A stretch of DNA of 64,000 bases from CAVQRC01 sp963715045. GTDB lineage: Bacteria; Planctomycetota; Planctomycetia; Pirellulales; Lacipirellulaceae. A program made the position numbers and the translations under genes. The stretch covers positions 248,001-312,000 of the forward strand of contig CAVQRC010000006.1 of assembly GCA_963715045.1 (NCBI GenBank). The letters are read 5' to 3'. Positions 1 to 8,851 of the stretch are shown here, piece by piece (within the stretch, counting starts at the first letter, position 1; each line of letters starts with the position of its first letter). The notes under the pieces are model-generated. The model did no database searches. It saw nothing but the letters and a program-made list of their open reading frames with translations, and had not been told where the DNA came from.

Positions 1-33
1 GTTCGCCAAGTGTCCAGGGACGGCGGAAGCGTG

Positions 34-1059
34 TCAGGCAGTCGCCGTGCCGAGCTGGAAAATCTCAGCGGCGGCAGTTTCCGCGTCGGTCGGCCCCGTC
101 AGATCGAGGAAGCGGCACTCGCTCAGGCTGCGAAACCACGTTTCCTGCCGCTTTGCGAACCGCCGGGTACGCTGCCGGATGCGGGCGACGGCGGCGGCCT
201 CGTTGCACTTGCCGGCGAGCATCTCGAGGATCTCGCAGTATCCGACCGCCTGGCCCGCGGTCCGGCCGAGCCCGCCGCGAGCCGCAGCGAGCTGGCGAAC
301 CTCATCGACAAGGCCCGCTGCCAGCATCGAAGTCACGCGTTGCTCGATTCGACCGTGAAGCTCGCCACGATCGCGGCGGAGCACGAACACGCGGCACTCC
401 GTGGCCGGCCGACCCTCTTCGAACGCGAACTGGCGATGGCTCAGCGGCTCGCCCGTAGCCCGATGGACTTCCAGCACTCGAATCAGACGCCGCGTGTCAT
501 GCGGGTGCAACTGTGAAGCGGCCAGAGGATCCACCTGTTGAACGCGGCGGTACAACGCGTCGCTGCCCGCGTGTTCGAGTTCGGCCGCTACCTGGCTGCG
601 AAACTCCCAGTCGGCCGGCGGCACGTCATCGAGACCACGAAGCAGGGTCTTGAGATACAGCGGCGTGCCGCCTACGAACAGCGGTAACTTGCCGCGACCC
701 CGGATTTCCGCGATCGCGTTCTCTGCCGACGCCACGTATTCCGCGACGCTGAAGTCTTCACACGGATCTCGTATGTCGATCAAGTGATGCCGGATTTCCG
801 CCTGCTCCGCCGCGGAGGGTTTCGCGGTGCCGATATCCATCCCCCGATAAATGGCCATCGAATCGAGCGAGATGATCTCCGCGTCCAGTCGCCGCGCCAA
901 CGCCAGACCGACCGCCGTCTTGCCCGTCGCCGTCGCGCCGCTGAGGTACCAGGAGTGGAGGCACGGGATACGGGCGGGGACAGGGGGAGCGGGGGCGAGG
1001 CGACTGGGATGACAAGGGACTGGGAGAGGTAAGCTGACGTCTGAAATCTCAAATGCCAC
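34..1059 (-). CDS. miaA: tRNA dimethylallyltransferase MiaA
   Basis: Transfers a dimethylallyl group to N6 of A37 in tRNAs that read UNN codons. The P-loop GATATGKT lies near residues 41-48, followed by the MiaA signatures SLDSMAIYRGMDIGTAKP, VGGTPLYLKTLLRG and a C-terminal RRFAKRQETWFR segment that contacts tRNA. The first 35 or so residues are proline-rich and not typical of the family, which normally starts a few residues before the P-loop. They are encoded by GC-rich repetitive DNA, so the true start may lie further inside. It is the last gene of a minus-strand hisE-hisG-miaA series; a short tandem repeat separates it from hisG. Confidence 0.93.
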   Translation of the reverse strand: MAFEISDVSLPLPVPCHPSRLAPAPPVPARIPCLHSWYLSGATATGKTAVGLALARRLDAEIISLDSMAIYRGMDIGTAKPSAAEQAEIRHHLIDIRDPCEDFSVAEYVASAENAIAEIRGRGKLPLFVGGTPLYLKTLLRGLDDVPPADWEFRSQVAAELEHAGSDALYRRVQQVDPLAASQLHPHDTRRLIRVLEVHRATGEPLSHRQFAFEEGRPATECRVFVLRRDRGELHGRIEQRVTSMLAAGLVDEVRQLAAARGGLGRTAGQAVGYCEILEMLAGKCNEAAAVARIRQRTRRFAKRQETWFRSLSECRFLDLTGPTDAETAAAEIFQLGTATA

Positions 1060-1120
1060 GCCCGGATCGTCGGCGTCTGTCGCCGACCAACCATGTGTTA
1101 CTTCCTATTCGAGAATCTTC

Positions 1121-1186
1121 TGTCCCAGAGTCCCAGATCCCAGAGTCCTTGAGTCTCGATTCGTCCCATAGTCCGCATAGTCCTCT
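1121..1186. repeat. Degenerate AGTCCCAG tandem repeat
   Basis: Several imperfect copies of AGTCCCAG/AGTCCnnn fill the gap between the hisG stop and the miaA start. The last bases reach the hisG stop codon. The same unit recurs around 9.84, 9.97, 47.19 and 62.0 kb. Confidence 0.6.
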
Positions 1187-2039
1187 ACAGCCGGCAGTTC
1201 TTGATCTCCGTCTCCAGCACGGCGGTCGCGCCGATCGCCTCCAACCGCTCCATGACGTCGATGACGTGCTTTCGCTGGACCATCGCACGGACACTGTACC
1301 AGCCGGACTCCTCGAGTTTTCCCACCGTCGGTGATTTGAAACCGGGCGTGATGGCCTCGGCTTGCTGGAGGTTATCCTCGGCGATGTTGTATTCCAGCAA
1401 TGAGTAGCTGCGGGCAATGACGACGCCCTCGAGACGTCGCACGACCCGATCGGAAAGCTCCGAATTCTGATGGTCAAGATTTTCGATCAGCTTCAATTCG
1501 TAGCTGCCGATTTCCTCGAGAACGCGGAGGCGATTGGCGGCGAGCGTGCTGCCGGTGTCGACGAGGTCGACGATCGCCTCGGCGACCCCCAGGGCAATCA
1601 TGACTTCGACGGAGCCGCTGAGCCGAACCAGGCGGACCGCGACGCCGCTCTTGGCGAAGTGCTGCCTGGTGATGGTGGGGAAACTGGTGGCAACGCGGGC
1701 CCCCTCCAGGTCTTGGAGCGTTCTCACCGCGGTGTCCTGCCGCACGCAGACGGCCAGGCGGCAGTGAGCCGTGTTGAGCGACAGACGCGTGTTGACGTGG
1801 GCTCCCGACTCGGCAATCAAGTCGCTGCCGGTGATTCCCATTGCGATGGCCCCTTCACTGCACAGCGTAGGGATATCGTCGGTGCGGAGGAACGTCACAT
1901 CAAGGGGCAGTTCCCTGACGCGGGCGAACAGGCTTCGTTCCTGCCGACGAAAGCTCAAGCCAGCTTCATTGAGCAGGCCGCCTGCGATATCGGCCAGGCG
2001 ACCCTTGCTGGGAATTCCGATACGAAGCGGGGTGGACAT
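1185..2039 (-). CDS. hisG: ATP phosphoribosyltransferase HisG (long form)
   Basis: First step of histidine synthesis: condenses ATP and PRPP to phosphoribosyl-ATP. The start MSTPLRIGIPSKGRL is typical, and the PRPP-binding region EAIVDLVDTGSTLAANRL is intact near residues 154-171. At 284 aa it is the long form with a C-terminal ACT-like regulatory domain (about residues 210-284), so feedback inhibition by histidine is expected and no HisZ partner is needed. It lies 56 bp downstream of hisE on the same strand, consistent with co-transcription. Confidence 0.95.
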   Translation of the reverse strand: MSTPLRIGIPSKGRLADIAGGLLNEAGLSFRRQERSLFARVRELPLDVTFLRTDDIPTLCSEGAIAMGITGSDLIAESGAHVNTRLSLNTAHCRLAVCVRQDTAVRTLQDLEGARVATSFPTITRQHFAKSGVAVRLVRLSGSVEVMIALGVAEAIVDLVDTGSTLAANRLRVLEEIGSYELKLIENLDHQNSELSDRVVRRLEGVVIARSYSLLEYNIAEDNLQQAEAITPGFKSPTVGKLEESGWYSVRAMVQRKHVIDVMERLEAIGATAVLETEIKNCRL

Positions 2040-2095
2040 CGATCAAGTTGGGGAGTCGAGGGTAACGAACGTGTCGGGGGGGACGCCGTTGGATG

Positions 2096-2416
2096 TCACG
2101 GCTGTTTCCGCGACGCCTTTTCTTGCAGGCCCGAGATCCCGAAGCGTCGGGCCAGTTCGGCTTCGACATCGGCAATCGATCGGTCGCGTGCGGCGAGCAG
2201 GACCATCAGATGGTAAACCAGGTCGGCCGCTTCGGCGACCAGATGCTGCTGGCCGTCTGCGCCCGCCTCAGCGGCTGCTTCGACGACCTCGGCGGCCTCT
2301 TCAGTCACTTTTCCGCCGATTCGCGAAATCCCATCCGCGAACAGCTGGCTGGTATACGACTGGTCCGAGGGGTGATTGCGGCGGTCGGCGATCACCCGCA
2401 TCAGTTCGTGGAGCAT
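2096..2416 (-). CDS. hisE: Phosphoribosyl-ATP pyrophosphatase HisE
   Basis: Second step of histidine synthesis: hydrolyses phosphoribosyl-ATP to phosphoribosyl-AMP. The 106-aa protein shows the all-alpha MazG-like metal-binding pattern GGKVTEEAAEVVEAA followed by LVAEAADLVYHLMVLL. It is a separate HisE, not fused to HisI. The ATG is directly preceded on the coding strand by a CCCCTGACC tandem array with no recognisable Shine-Dalgarno sequence, which is odd. First gene of the hisE-hisG-miaA series. Confidence 0.94.
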   Translation of the reverse strand: MLHELMRVIADRRNHPSDQSYTSQLFADGISRIGGKVTEEAAEVVEAAAEAGADGQQHLVAEAADLVYHLMVLLAARDRSIADVEAELARRFGISGLQEKASRKQP

Positions 2417-2418
2417 CT

Positions 2419-2553
2419 GGTCAGGGGTCAGGGGTCAGGGGTCGGGGGTCAGGATTGGGTACGGGGCAGGTTACACCAGCAATGCCCGCCACGGCCACTC
2501 CTATGCCCCTGACCCCTTTCTGACCCCCGACCCCTGTTCCCTGATCCCTGACT
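2419..2553. repeat. GGTCAGGGG tandem repeat in inverted arrangement
   Basis: Copies of GGTCAGGGG occupy 2419-2453. After about 50 bp, the complementary CCCCTGACC-type units occupy 2505-2552, so the two blocks could pair as a long imperfect hairpin. The block lies between hisE and the divergent gene at 2651. The same unit forms the array directly before dnaX. Confidence 0.75.
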
Positions 2554-2650
2554 CAAGCCTTCGCCGCGTGCGGACCGATAACACGTAAAGCTTTGCGGCT
2601 TGTAGCGATTTTGCAGTCGCGGGCGAGGCTCGATCCCGGGGGGGAGCGTG

Positions 2651-3163
2651 ATGCTTTCGATCGTGTTGTATCCGGTGCGACTCGTTGCTTCGGCCGTTCT
2701 TTCGAACGATTCGCCGCGGCAACTGGCCCTGGGGGTGATGGTGGGCATGATGCTGGGACTGGTTCCCAAGGGCAATCTGGTCGCCTGCGGAATCGGAATC
2801 CTGCTGTTGGCGACCCGCATCAATCTGGGGACTGGGGTCTTTTCGGCCTGCGGATTCTCCTGGGCGGCCGTCCACTGGGATCAGACGGCCCATCGGCTGG
2901 GTGAGAAGATTCTCACGTATCCGGCGGCTCAGAGCATGTATGCCGCCGCCATCGAATGGCCGCTGATGGCCTGGAGCGGGCTGAACAACACGGTCGTGCT
3001 GGGCCAGTTGCTGATCAGCCTGTACCTCGCGTATCCGGTGTACCTGATTGCAGAGGTCATCGCTCGCAAACTCCAGCCACGGGTTGTGGGCTGGTTAATG
3101 AAATACCGCGTTGGAAAAGTTCTGTTGGGGCTGGACGTGATGGGTCGCGTCGAAGGGAATTGA
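2651..3163 (+). CDS. TIGR03546 family membrane protein
   Basis: A hydrophobic protein of about 171 aa with several membrane segments (roughly residues 24-55, 65-85 and 110-135) and a basic C-terminus. Sequence features such as PRQLALGVMVGMMLGLVPKGNL and GLNNTVVLGQ fit the TIGR03546 family, related to DUF2062 proteins. No biochemical function is established. The ATG at 2651 is preferred because GGGGAG lies just upstream; an in-frame GTG at 2648 is an alternative. It is followed by a TIGR03545-type gene, the usual partner, suggesting the two act together at the membrane. Confidence 0.8.
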   Translation: MLSIVLYPVRLVASAVLSNDSPRQLALGVMVGMMLGLVPKGNLVACGIGILLLATRINLGTGVFSACGFSWAAVHWDQTAHRLGEKILTYPAAQSMYAAAIEWPLMAWSGLNNTVVLGQLLISLYLAYPVYLIAEVIARKLQPRVVGWLMKYRVGKVLLGLDVMGRVEGN

Positions 3164-3255
3164 CCCGCTTTACGTGCCGATCACGATCACGCGTCCTGTC
3201 GACGCGTCACGTTCGGCACGCGATCAGCCGCCGCTTTCCTGAGAGATCGATCCTC

Positions 3256-5040
3256 ATGCGACTGATTCGATGGACTTACGTGGCCCCGCGGTTGTTTGCC
3301 TTGTTGGCGGTCTGCCTCGTCGTGCACTACGCGCTCGACCCGTTGCTGCAGACCACCATCATCCGCTCGCTGACCGACGGAGCGGGAGTTCCCACGCACG
3401 TCGACTCGGTGAGTTCGTCCGTGCTGCGTACCAATGTGGTGCTGCACGATGTGCGGTTCGGGTATCCGCAGGACCCCGGTCGCGAACTCTGTCGTGCCGA
3501 TCGGGCGGTGCTTGATTTCGACACCGGCGCGTTGCTTCGCAAACGGCTGGTCGTCCGCCGAGCTTCGATTCAAGGTCTGCAGATCGACGTCCCGTCCGAT
3601 GGCTGGCAAGCGGATCCGGAGTCTGACGAAGCCGAGATGCCGGCCTGGCTGGGCGGCGTCCTGGATGGCGCTTCGCAGGCCGGTACGGCGATGATCGAGA
3701 ACTGGCTCGGTAGCGTGCAGGCGTCGATCGAACGCGACCTGCGGGCTCACTTCGCGACGATTCGGGAAGTCGAAGCGCTTGCGGAGAAGTGGCCGGCCCG
3801 GCTCGCCCGCCTGCGGAACCAGGCAGAGCAAATCAGCATTCGCGGTCGGGAGATCGCCGCGCAGATCGAACTGGCGAGTGAAAACCCGCTACGCCACCTC
3901 GGCGAATTGCAGCAACTTTCCCGCGACGTCGACCAACTTCGCCGTGACGCCGAAGTCCTGCTCACCGAGATTCACGCGGTCACGCCGGAATGGACCGCCG
4001 ATCAACAGCGGGTCGCCGATTCGCTCGCCCGCGACAAAGCCCAGGTCGAGCGGCAGATCGAACTCGGTGAAATTTCGCCCGAAGCATTGACCGACTACCT
4101 CCTTCGCGACGAAGTGACGGGACGAGTCGGCACCGCGATTCGCTGGCTACAGACCGCGCGGAGGCTGGCGTTCGCCACGAAGCCGCCGGAGCCCGAGCGG
4201 TGTCGCGGCGAGGTGATCGTCTTTGCGGGCCAAGCACAGCACCCCGAGTACCTGGTTCGATCGACCGACATCGAAGGCCTGGCCCGAATGGATGGCGTTC
4301 CGTTTTCGATTCGAGGTCGTGTTGATGGGCTCTCTTCGCATCCGCGGCTGTACGGGCGGCCCGTTGTCGCCAAGCTGACCGCCGATGGGCCCATACCGTT
4401 TGAAATGCTTGCCAATTTCGACCGGACCGGTGACGAACCACGCGACGACTTCGTGATTCGTTGCGATCAATTTCAGCAACCCGGCCGGGTCCTGGGTGAA
4501 GGAGCCGTGGCCGTCACCGTCGAACCCGGAACGGCTCAGTTCGAGGGTCGTCTCGTCGTCGCTGGTGAACGCCTCGACGGAGACTTCTACTTCTTGCAGC
4601 AGGATGTTCGCGTCGTGTCCGCCGCCGGCAGAGAACAGGATGAAGCCAACGGCAAGTTGACCGTGGCCCCCCTGGTCGCCGCGATGGAGTCGATCGATGC
4701 CATCGATGCCCGGGTGACGCTCTCGGGAACGCTCGACGCCCCCCGCTGGAAGCTCGAGTCGCAACTCGGTGAGCAATTGGCAACCGTCCTTCGCGAGACC
4801 TTGCATCGGGAGCTCACCCGGCACCGCGACGAACAACTGGCCGCCGCCGAGGCCCGCCTCGAAAGCAAGATGGCCGAACTGACCCAACTGGTGACCGCTC
4901 GACAGGAAGAGCTGATGAGTTTGATCGCGGACCAGGAGGCGACCCTCGCGGAGCACGCCCAGGCTGCCGCCCGCCACACGGGGCTGCCACTGCAGCAACT
5001 CAGCCGCGGTGTCAAGCGGGGGTTGCCCGTGGTCCGGTGA
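3256..5040 (+). CDS. TIGR03545 family AsmA-like membrane-anchored protein
   Basis: A 594-aa protein with one N-terminal membrane segment (about residues 8-28), then a region resembling AsmA-type proteins (DSVSSSVLRTNVVLHDVRFG). A long charged helical or coiled-coil stretch covers about residues 150-300, and further helical segments lie at the C-terminus. The family is probably involved in envelope lipid or surface assembly, but no role is proven. The in-frame extension upstream to 2956 overlaps the previous gene and lacks similarity, so MRLIRWTYVAPRLF at 3256 is chosen. It follows the TIGR03546 gene by 92 bp. Confidence 0.82.
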   Translation: MRLIRWTYVAPRLFALLAVCLVVHYALDPLLQTTIIRSLTDGAGVPTHVDSVSSSVLRTNVVLHDVRFGYPQDPGRELCRADRAVLDFDTGALLRKRLVVRRASIQGLQIDVPSDGWQADPESDEAEMPAWLGGVLDGASQAGTAMIENWLGSVQASIERDLRAHFATIREVEALAEKWPARLARLRNQAEQISIRGREIAAQIELASENPLRHLGELQQLSRDVDQLRRDAEVLLTEIHAVTPEWTADQQRVADSLARDKAQVERQIELGEISPEALTDYLLRDEVTGRVGTAIRWLQTARRLAFATKPPEPERCRGEVIVFAGQAQHPEYLVRSTDIEGLARMDGVPFSIRGRVDGLSSHPRLYGRPVVAKLTADGPIPFEMLANFDRTGDEPRDDFVIRCDQFQQPGRVLGEGAVAVTVEPGTAQFEGRLVVAGERLDGDFYFLQQDVRVVSAAGREQDEANGKLTVAPLVAAMESIDAIDARVTLSGTLDAPRWKLESQLGEQLATVLRETLHRELTRHRDEQLAAAEARLESKMAELTQLVTARQEELMSLIADQEATLAEHAQAAARHTGLPLQQLSRGVKRGLPVVR

Positions 5041-5128
5041 GCATCAGGGGAAGTGCCGGTTGACAGTCGCGGGCGACTACACCACAACAAACCCGCGAAT
5101 CCCGGCCCCTGTCTCCCCCGGTTCTTCG

Positions 5129-6085
5129 ATGCACTTGAACTCTCGCGCTGCGGAAGGTTGCACCCGGATGATCGCGCAGGCGCGTCGCCTGCGGATCGAA
5201 GTTGCGCGTTCCGATTCGGGAACCATGCTGTTGGATTGCGGGGTCGCGGCGGCGGGGGGGCTGGCCGCGGGAACGATGCTCGCCGAAATCTGCATGGCCG
5301 GACTGGGCAACGTGGCGCTGGTGCCACCGCGGCTTGGTTCAGCCGCCGCGCTGCCGGTACCGCAGATCCAGGTCGCGACCGATCATCCCGTCGCGGCTTG
5401 CCTGGCAGCTCAGTACGCAGGCTGGAAAGTCGAGGGAGACGGATTCTTCGGAATGGGATCGGGGCCGATGCGGGCGGCGTTCGGCAGCGAACCGCTGTTC
5501 GATTCGATCGGCCTGCGCGAGACCCACGATGAGTGCGTGGGTGTTCTCGAAAGCGGTTCGCTTCCGCCCGCCGCCGTCTGCCGCAAGCTGGCCCAGGACT
5601 GCGGAGTCGATCCAGACCGACTGACGCTGCTGATTGCTCCCACACGTAGCCTGGCCGGCTCGATTCAGGTTGTCGCCCGGAGTGTCGAGACGACGCTCCA
5701 CAAACTGCACGAATTGAATTTCGATCTGGGCACCGTCATATCGGGTTACGGGATCGCTCCGCTGCCGCCACCGGCCGCTGACGACATGACGGCCATCGGT
5801 CGAACGAATGACGCGATCCTGTACGGCGGCCAGGTGACGCTCTGGATCGACGCCGGCGACGACGTGCTCGAACAGGTGGGCGCGTTGACTCCGAGTTCGG
5901 CTGCCAGCGATCACGGACGCCCTTTCGCCGAAATCTTCGCGGCCGCAAACTACGACTTCTACAACATCGATCCGCTGTTGTTCAGCCCGGCGTGCGTGAC
6001 ATTGATCAGCTTTCAGTCAGGCCACTCGCACTGCTTCGGGGAACTCCGAGACGACGTGCTCGCCAGTTCATTCGGCTTGACTTGA
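5129..6085 (+). CDS. mch: Methenyltetrahydromethanopterin cyclohydrolase
   Basis: Interconverts methenyl- and formyl-tetrahydromethanopterin in the archaeal-type C1 pathway that planctomycetes and methylotrophs use for formaldehyde oxidation. Mch landmarks include LNSRAAEGCTRMI at the N-terminus, EICMAGLGNVALVP, GDGFFGMGSGPMRA, and the C-terminal block FAEIFAAANYDFYNIDPLLFSPA. At 318 aa it is full length. The start at 5129 matches the family N-terminus; upstream in-frame codons run into the preceding gene. A RimK-like ATP-grasp gene follows after 25 bp, consistent with a C1 operon. Other enzymes of the pathway (fae, fhc subunits, mtd) are not in this window. Confidence 0.93.
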   Translation: MHLNSRAAEGCTRMIAQARRLRIEVARSDSGTMLLDCGVAAAGGLAAGTMLAEICMAGLGNVALVPPRLGSAAALPVPQIQVATDHPVAACLAAQYAGWKVEGDGFFGMGSGPMRAAFGSEPLFDSIGLRETHDECVGVLESGSLPPAAVCRKLAQDCGVDPDRLTLLIAPTRSLAGSIQVVARSVETTLHKLHELNFDLGTVISGYGIAPLPPPAADDMTAIGRTNDAILYGGQVTLWIDAGDDVLEQVGALTPSSAASDHGRPFAEIFAAANYDFYNIDPLLFSPACVTLISFQSGHSHCFGELRDDVLASSFGLT

Positions 6086-6110
6086 CGGCCCGCAGCGACG
6101 GTACCAGGGC

Positions 6111-7016
6111 ATGATGCGTATTGCTTTGATCAGCTCACCGCAAAGCTGGTACGCCCGTGACCTCGCTCGAGCCGCGGTCGGTCGCTGCGACATCGTGCCG
6201 GTGACGTTCGCAGAACTGCTGTCGGTCGTGCACCCGGATACGATCGACGTGCGTTCATGCCAGGCGGACGCGGACCGTACTGAACTTTCGCTGACCACGG
6301 ATGTCGACGCGTGCCTGATTCGCTCGATGCCGCCCGGCACACTCGAACAAGTTGTATTTCGCATGAATGCCCTCGGTGAACTCGAGCGGAGCGGTGTCCC
6401 CGTCGTCAATCCGGCAGCGGTCCTCGAGACCGCCATCGACAAGTACCGAACTCTGGCCCGCATTCGCGAGACGGGCCTCCGCGTGCCCCCGACAATCGTC
6501 TGTCAGACATCGCAGCAGGCGTTGGCGGCGTTCACACAACTCGGTGGCGACGTTGTGATCAAGCCGCTGTTCGGGAGCGAGGGCCGCGGACTAATCCGCG
6601 TCGAGCAGGGAGAACTTGCCCGCCGCGCGATCCACACGCTGACCCGCCTCGGCGCGGTCGTCTATCTCCAACGCTTCATTCCCCACGAGGGTTGCGACCT
6701 GCGTCTGCTGGTGATCGGCAATGAAGTCCTGGGGATGCGGCGGATCAATCGTTCCGACTGGCGGACGAACGTCGGGCAGGGCGCGACGACGGAGGTACTC
6801 CGCGTGACAGATCAGCTTCGCGAGATAGCTCTCCGCAGCGCGAGGGCGATTTCCGCGACGCTGGCCGCGGTCGACGTGTTGCCCGGCTGCGACGGCGAAC
6901 TGTATGTCCTCGAAGTCAACGGTGTTCCCGGCTGGAAGGCCCTCGCCCGCACCCTCCATGTCGACGTCGCCGAACGCGTCCTCGACCACCTGATCGACGA
7001 GGGCTGTGGACGATGA
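6111..7016 (+). CDS. RimK-like ATP-grasp ligase, probably tetrahydromethanopterin-associated
   Basis: An ATP-grasp enzyme of 301 aa in the RimK/glutamate ligase group. Visible features are a preATP-grasp N-terminus, DKYRTLARIRETGLRVPPT, the ATP-binding segment VVIKPLFGSEGRGLIRV (about residues 145-161) and the metal-binding C-terminal LYVLEVNGVPGWKAL. Such enzymes add amino acids to acids by way of acyl phosphates. Its place right after mch suggests tailing or maturation of the H4MPT cofactor, as proposed for RimK-like genes in methylotroph C1 clusters; this role is inferred. The stop overlaps the oleC start (ATGA at 7013-7016), implying translational coupling. Confidence 0.82.
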   Translation: MMRIALISSPQSWYARDLARAAVGRCDIVPVTFAELLSVVHPDTIDVRSCQADADRTELSLTTDVDACLIRSMPPGTLEQVVFRMNALGELERSGVPVVNPAAVLETAIDKYRTLARIRETGLRVPPTIVCQTSQQALAAFTQLGGDVVIKPLFGSEGRGLIRVEQGELARRAIHTLTRLGAVVYLQRFIPHEGCDLRLLVIGNEVLGMRRINRSDWRTNVGQGATTEVLRVTDQLREIALRSARAISATLAAVDVLPGCDGELYVLEVNGVPGWKALARTLHVDVAERVLDHLIDEGCGR

Positions 7017-8638
7017 CTCCCCGCGTGAATGTCGCCGACGCCATTGCCGACCACGCTGCGGCGCGTCCCGATGCGGTGGCCGTCGTCGAATCGCGTCGAG
7101 GCGGCTACCGCAGCGTCACGTTCGGCGAACTCGACGCCGATGCGAACCGGATTGCCGCCGGACTGATCGACATGGGCGTTCGGCCCGGTACGCGACTGGC
7201 GTTGCTCGTGCCCTGCGGCATCGAGTTCGTGACGCTCGTGATCGGTTTGCTCCGCAGCGGGGCAACGATGATTCTCATCGATCCGGGGATGGGCCGGACC
7301 CACCTGGTCGACTGCCTGGCCGCGGTCGATCCCGAAGGTTTCGTCGCGATTCCGCGTGCCCAGATGGTCCGGACACTGCTGCGTCACCGGTTCAGCCTCG
7401 CGTGTTACAACGTGACGGTGGGTCGGCGGTGGTTGTTCGGCAGTCCGACCTACAATCGACTCAAGCGGCACACAATCAATCACCTGGAACTTCCCTCGAC
7501 CGCGGCCAACGATCCGGCGGCGATCGTGTTCACCAGCGGCAGCACCGGCCCGCCCAAGGGAGTGCTCTACCAGCACAAGACGTTCTGTGAACAGGCCACC
7601 CAGATCCGCCAGCATTTCGGCATCGAGCCAGGTGGCATCGACCTCGCTTGTTTCCCGTTGTTCGGCCTGCTCAACGCCACGATGGGTGTCACGACCGTAT
7701 TCCCCAGGATGGACTTTTCGCGACCCGCCGCCTGCGATCCGGAGACCGTACTCGCGGCGGCCAACGACTGGCAGGTGACGCAGGCGTTCGCCTCGCCCGC
7801 CGTGTGGGACAAGTTGAGCCGCCACTGCGAGGCATCCGGGCGGCGGATCGCGACGCTCAAGCGGGTGTTCTCCTGCGGCGCCCCAGTGCCGGCGGCCGTG
7901 ATTCGCCGCACGCTCGCCTGCGTGCATTCCGAAGCCACCCTGCACACACCCTACGGGGCCACCGAAGCATTGCCCGTGGCGAGCATCTCCTCGGCCACGG
8001 TGCTCGCCGAGACGGCGGCCGCCAGCGACGCCGGACGCGGCGTCTGTGTCGGCAAGCGTTTCGCCTCGATCGACTGGAAAGTCATTGCGATCGACGACAC
8101 GCCGCTGAAAACACTCGAAGACGCCGTAGAGCTGCCACCTGGCGAGATCGGTGAACTCGTCGTACGCGGGAATCAGGTGACGACGCGATACGTCACCTGC
8201 ACTGAATGGAACGCCCGCGCTAAAATCGCCGACGGCGATACGATCTGGCACCGCATGGGCGACGTCGGCTACTTGGACGAGGAGGACCGCTTCTGGTACT
8301 GCGGGCGGCTGAACCACCGCGTCGAGACGGCGGCGGGACGGCTGTTCACGATTCCCGTGGAAGGTATCGCCAACAGCCATCCGCTCGTGCACCGCAGTGC
8401 CCTGGTCGGTCTTGGCCAACCCGGTTCGCAGCAACCGTGCCTGGTCGTTGTCCCGGAACCAACCGCCGACGGGAGACGCCTGCCCGACGCGCAATTCAAA
8501 CAACAACTTCGCGAATACCTGGCGCAGCACGAATTGACGGCCCACATCAACGAGATCGTGATCCGGCCAGCCCTGCCCGTAGACGTCCGCCATAACTCCA
8601 AAATCAATCGAGAGCAGCTCGCAACGGAACTCCGTTAA
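7013..8638 (+). CDS. oleC: AMP-binding beta-lactone synthetase, OleC-like
   Basis: An adenylate-forming enzyme of 541 aa. It has the P-loop TSGSTGPPKG at residues 174-183, the aromatic motif PYGATEALPV, and the hinge region MGDVGYLDEEDRFWYCGRLNHRVET. The overall pattern, including FPLFGLLNATMGVTTVFPRMDFSRPA and the short YQHKTF segment after the P-loop, fits OleC, which activates 2-alkyl-3-hydroxy acids and closes them to beta-lactones in long-chain olefin synthesis. An OleD-like reductase follows and an OleB-like gene lies at 23.6-24.6 kb; no OleA is seen here. It could instead be a fatty-acyl CoA/AMP ligase of another pathway, but the oleD neighbour argues for OleC. Confidence 0.85.
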   Translation: MTPRVNVADAIADHAAARPDAVAVVESRRGGYRSVTFGELDADANRIAAGLIDMGVRPGTRLALLVPCGIEFVTLVIGLLRSGATMILIDPGMGRTHLVDCLAAVDPEGFVAIPRAQMVRTLLRHRFSLACYNVTVGRRWLFGSPTYNRLKRHTINHLELPSTAANDPAAIVFTSGSTGPPKGVLYQHKTFCEQATQIRQHFGIEPGGIDLACFPLFGLLNATMGVTTVFPRMDFSRPAACDPETVLAAANDWQVTQAFASPAVWDKLSRHCEASGRRIATLKRVFSCGAPVPAAVIRRTLACVHSEATLHTPYGATEALPVASISSATVLAETAAASDAGRGVCVGKRFASIDWKVIAIDDTPLKTLEDAVELPPGEIGELVVRGNQVTTRYVTCTEWNARAKIADGDTIWHRMGDVGYLDEEDRFWYCGRLNHRVETAAGRLFTIPVEGIANSHPLVHRSALVGLGQPGSQQPCLVVVPEPTADGRRLPDAQFKQQLREYLAQHELTAHINEIVIRPALPVDVRHNSKINREQLATELR

Positions 8639-8851
8639 GCATCAGATGCCTTACGCCGCGCCGCTCCACCCCCAGCCGTGTAAAACCGCGGATGCTATCC
8701 GCGCACTTCTCCGTGAGTTAGAACTCCGCGACTCGACGACCCGCTACCCAACGGACCCCGTCTCGGAACCCGGGGACTACGCCCGCTTTCCGACTCCGCG
8801 CCCCTGCGACCACTCACTTCTCCCGACCCCCAATACCCCGCGGAGCGGCTT

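Noticed and set aside
10..516. Plus-strand open frames opposite miaA
   Set aside because: They are antisense to a clearly recognised gene and show no family pattern of their own.
5129..6085. Possible longer start of mch at 5009
   Set aside because: The extra 40 residues overlap the preceding gene and do not resemble Mch, which begins at LNSRAAEG.
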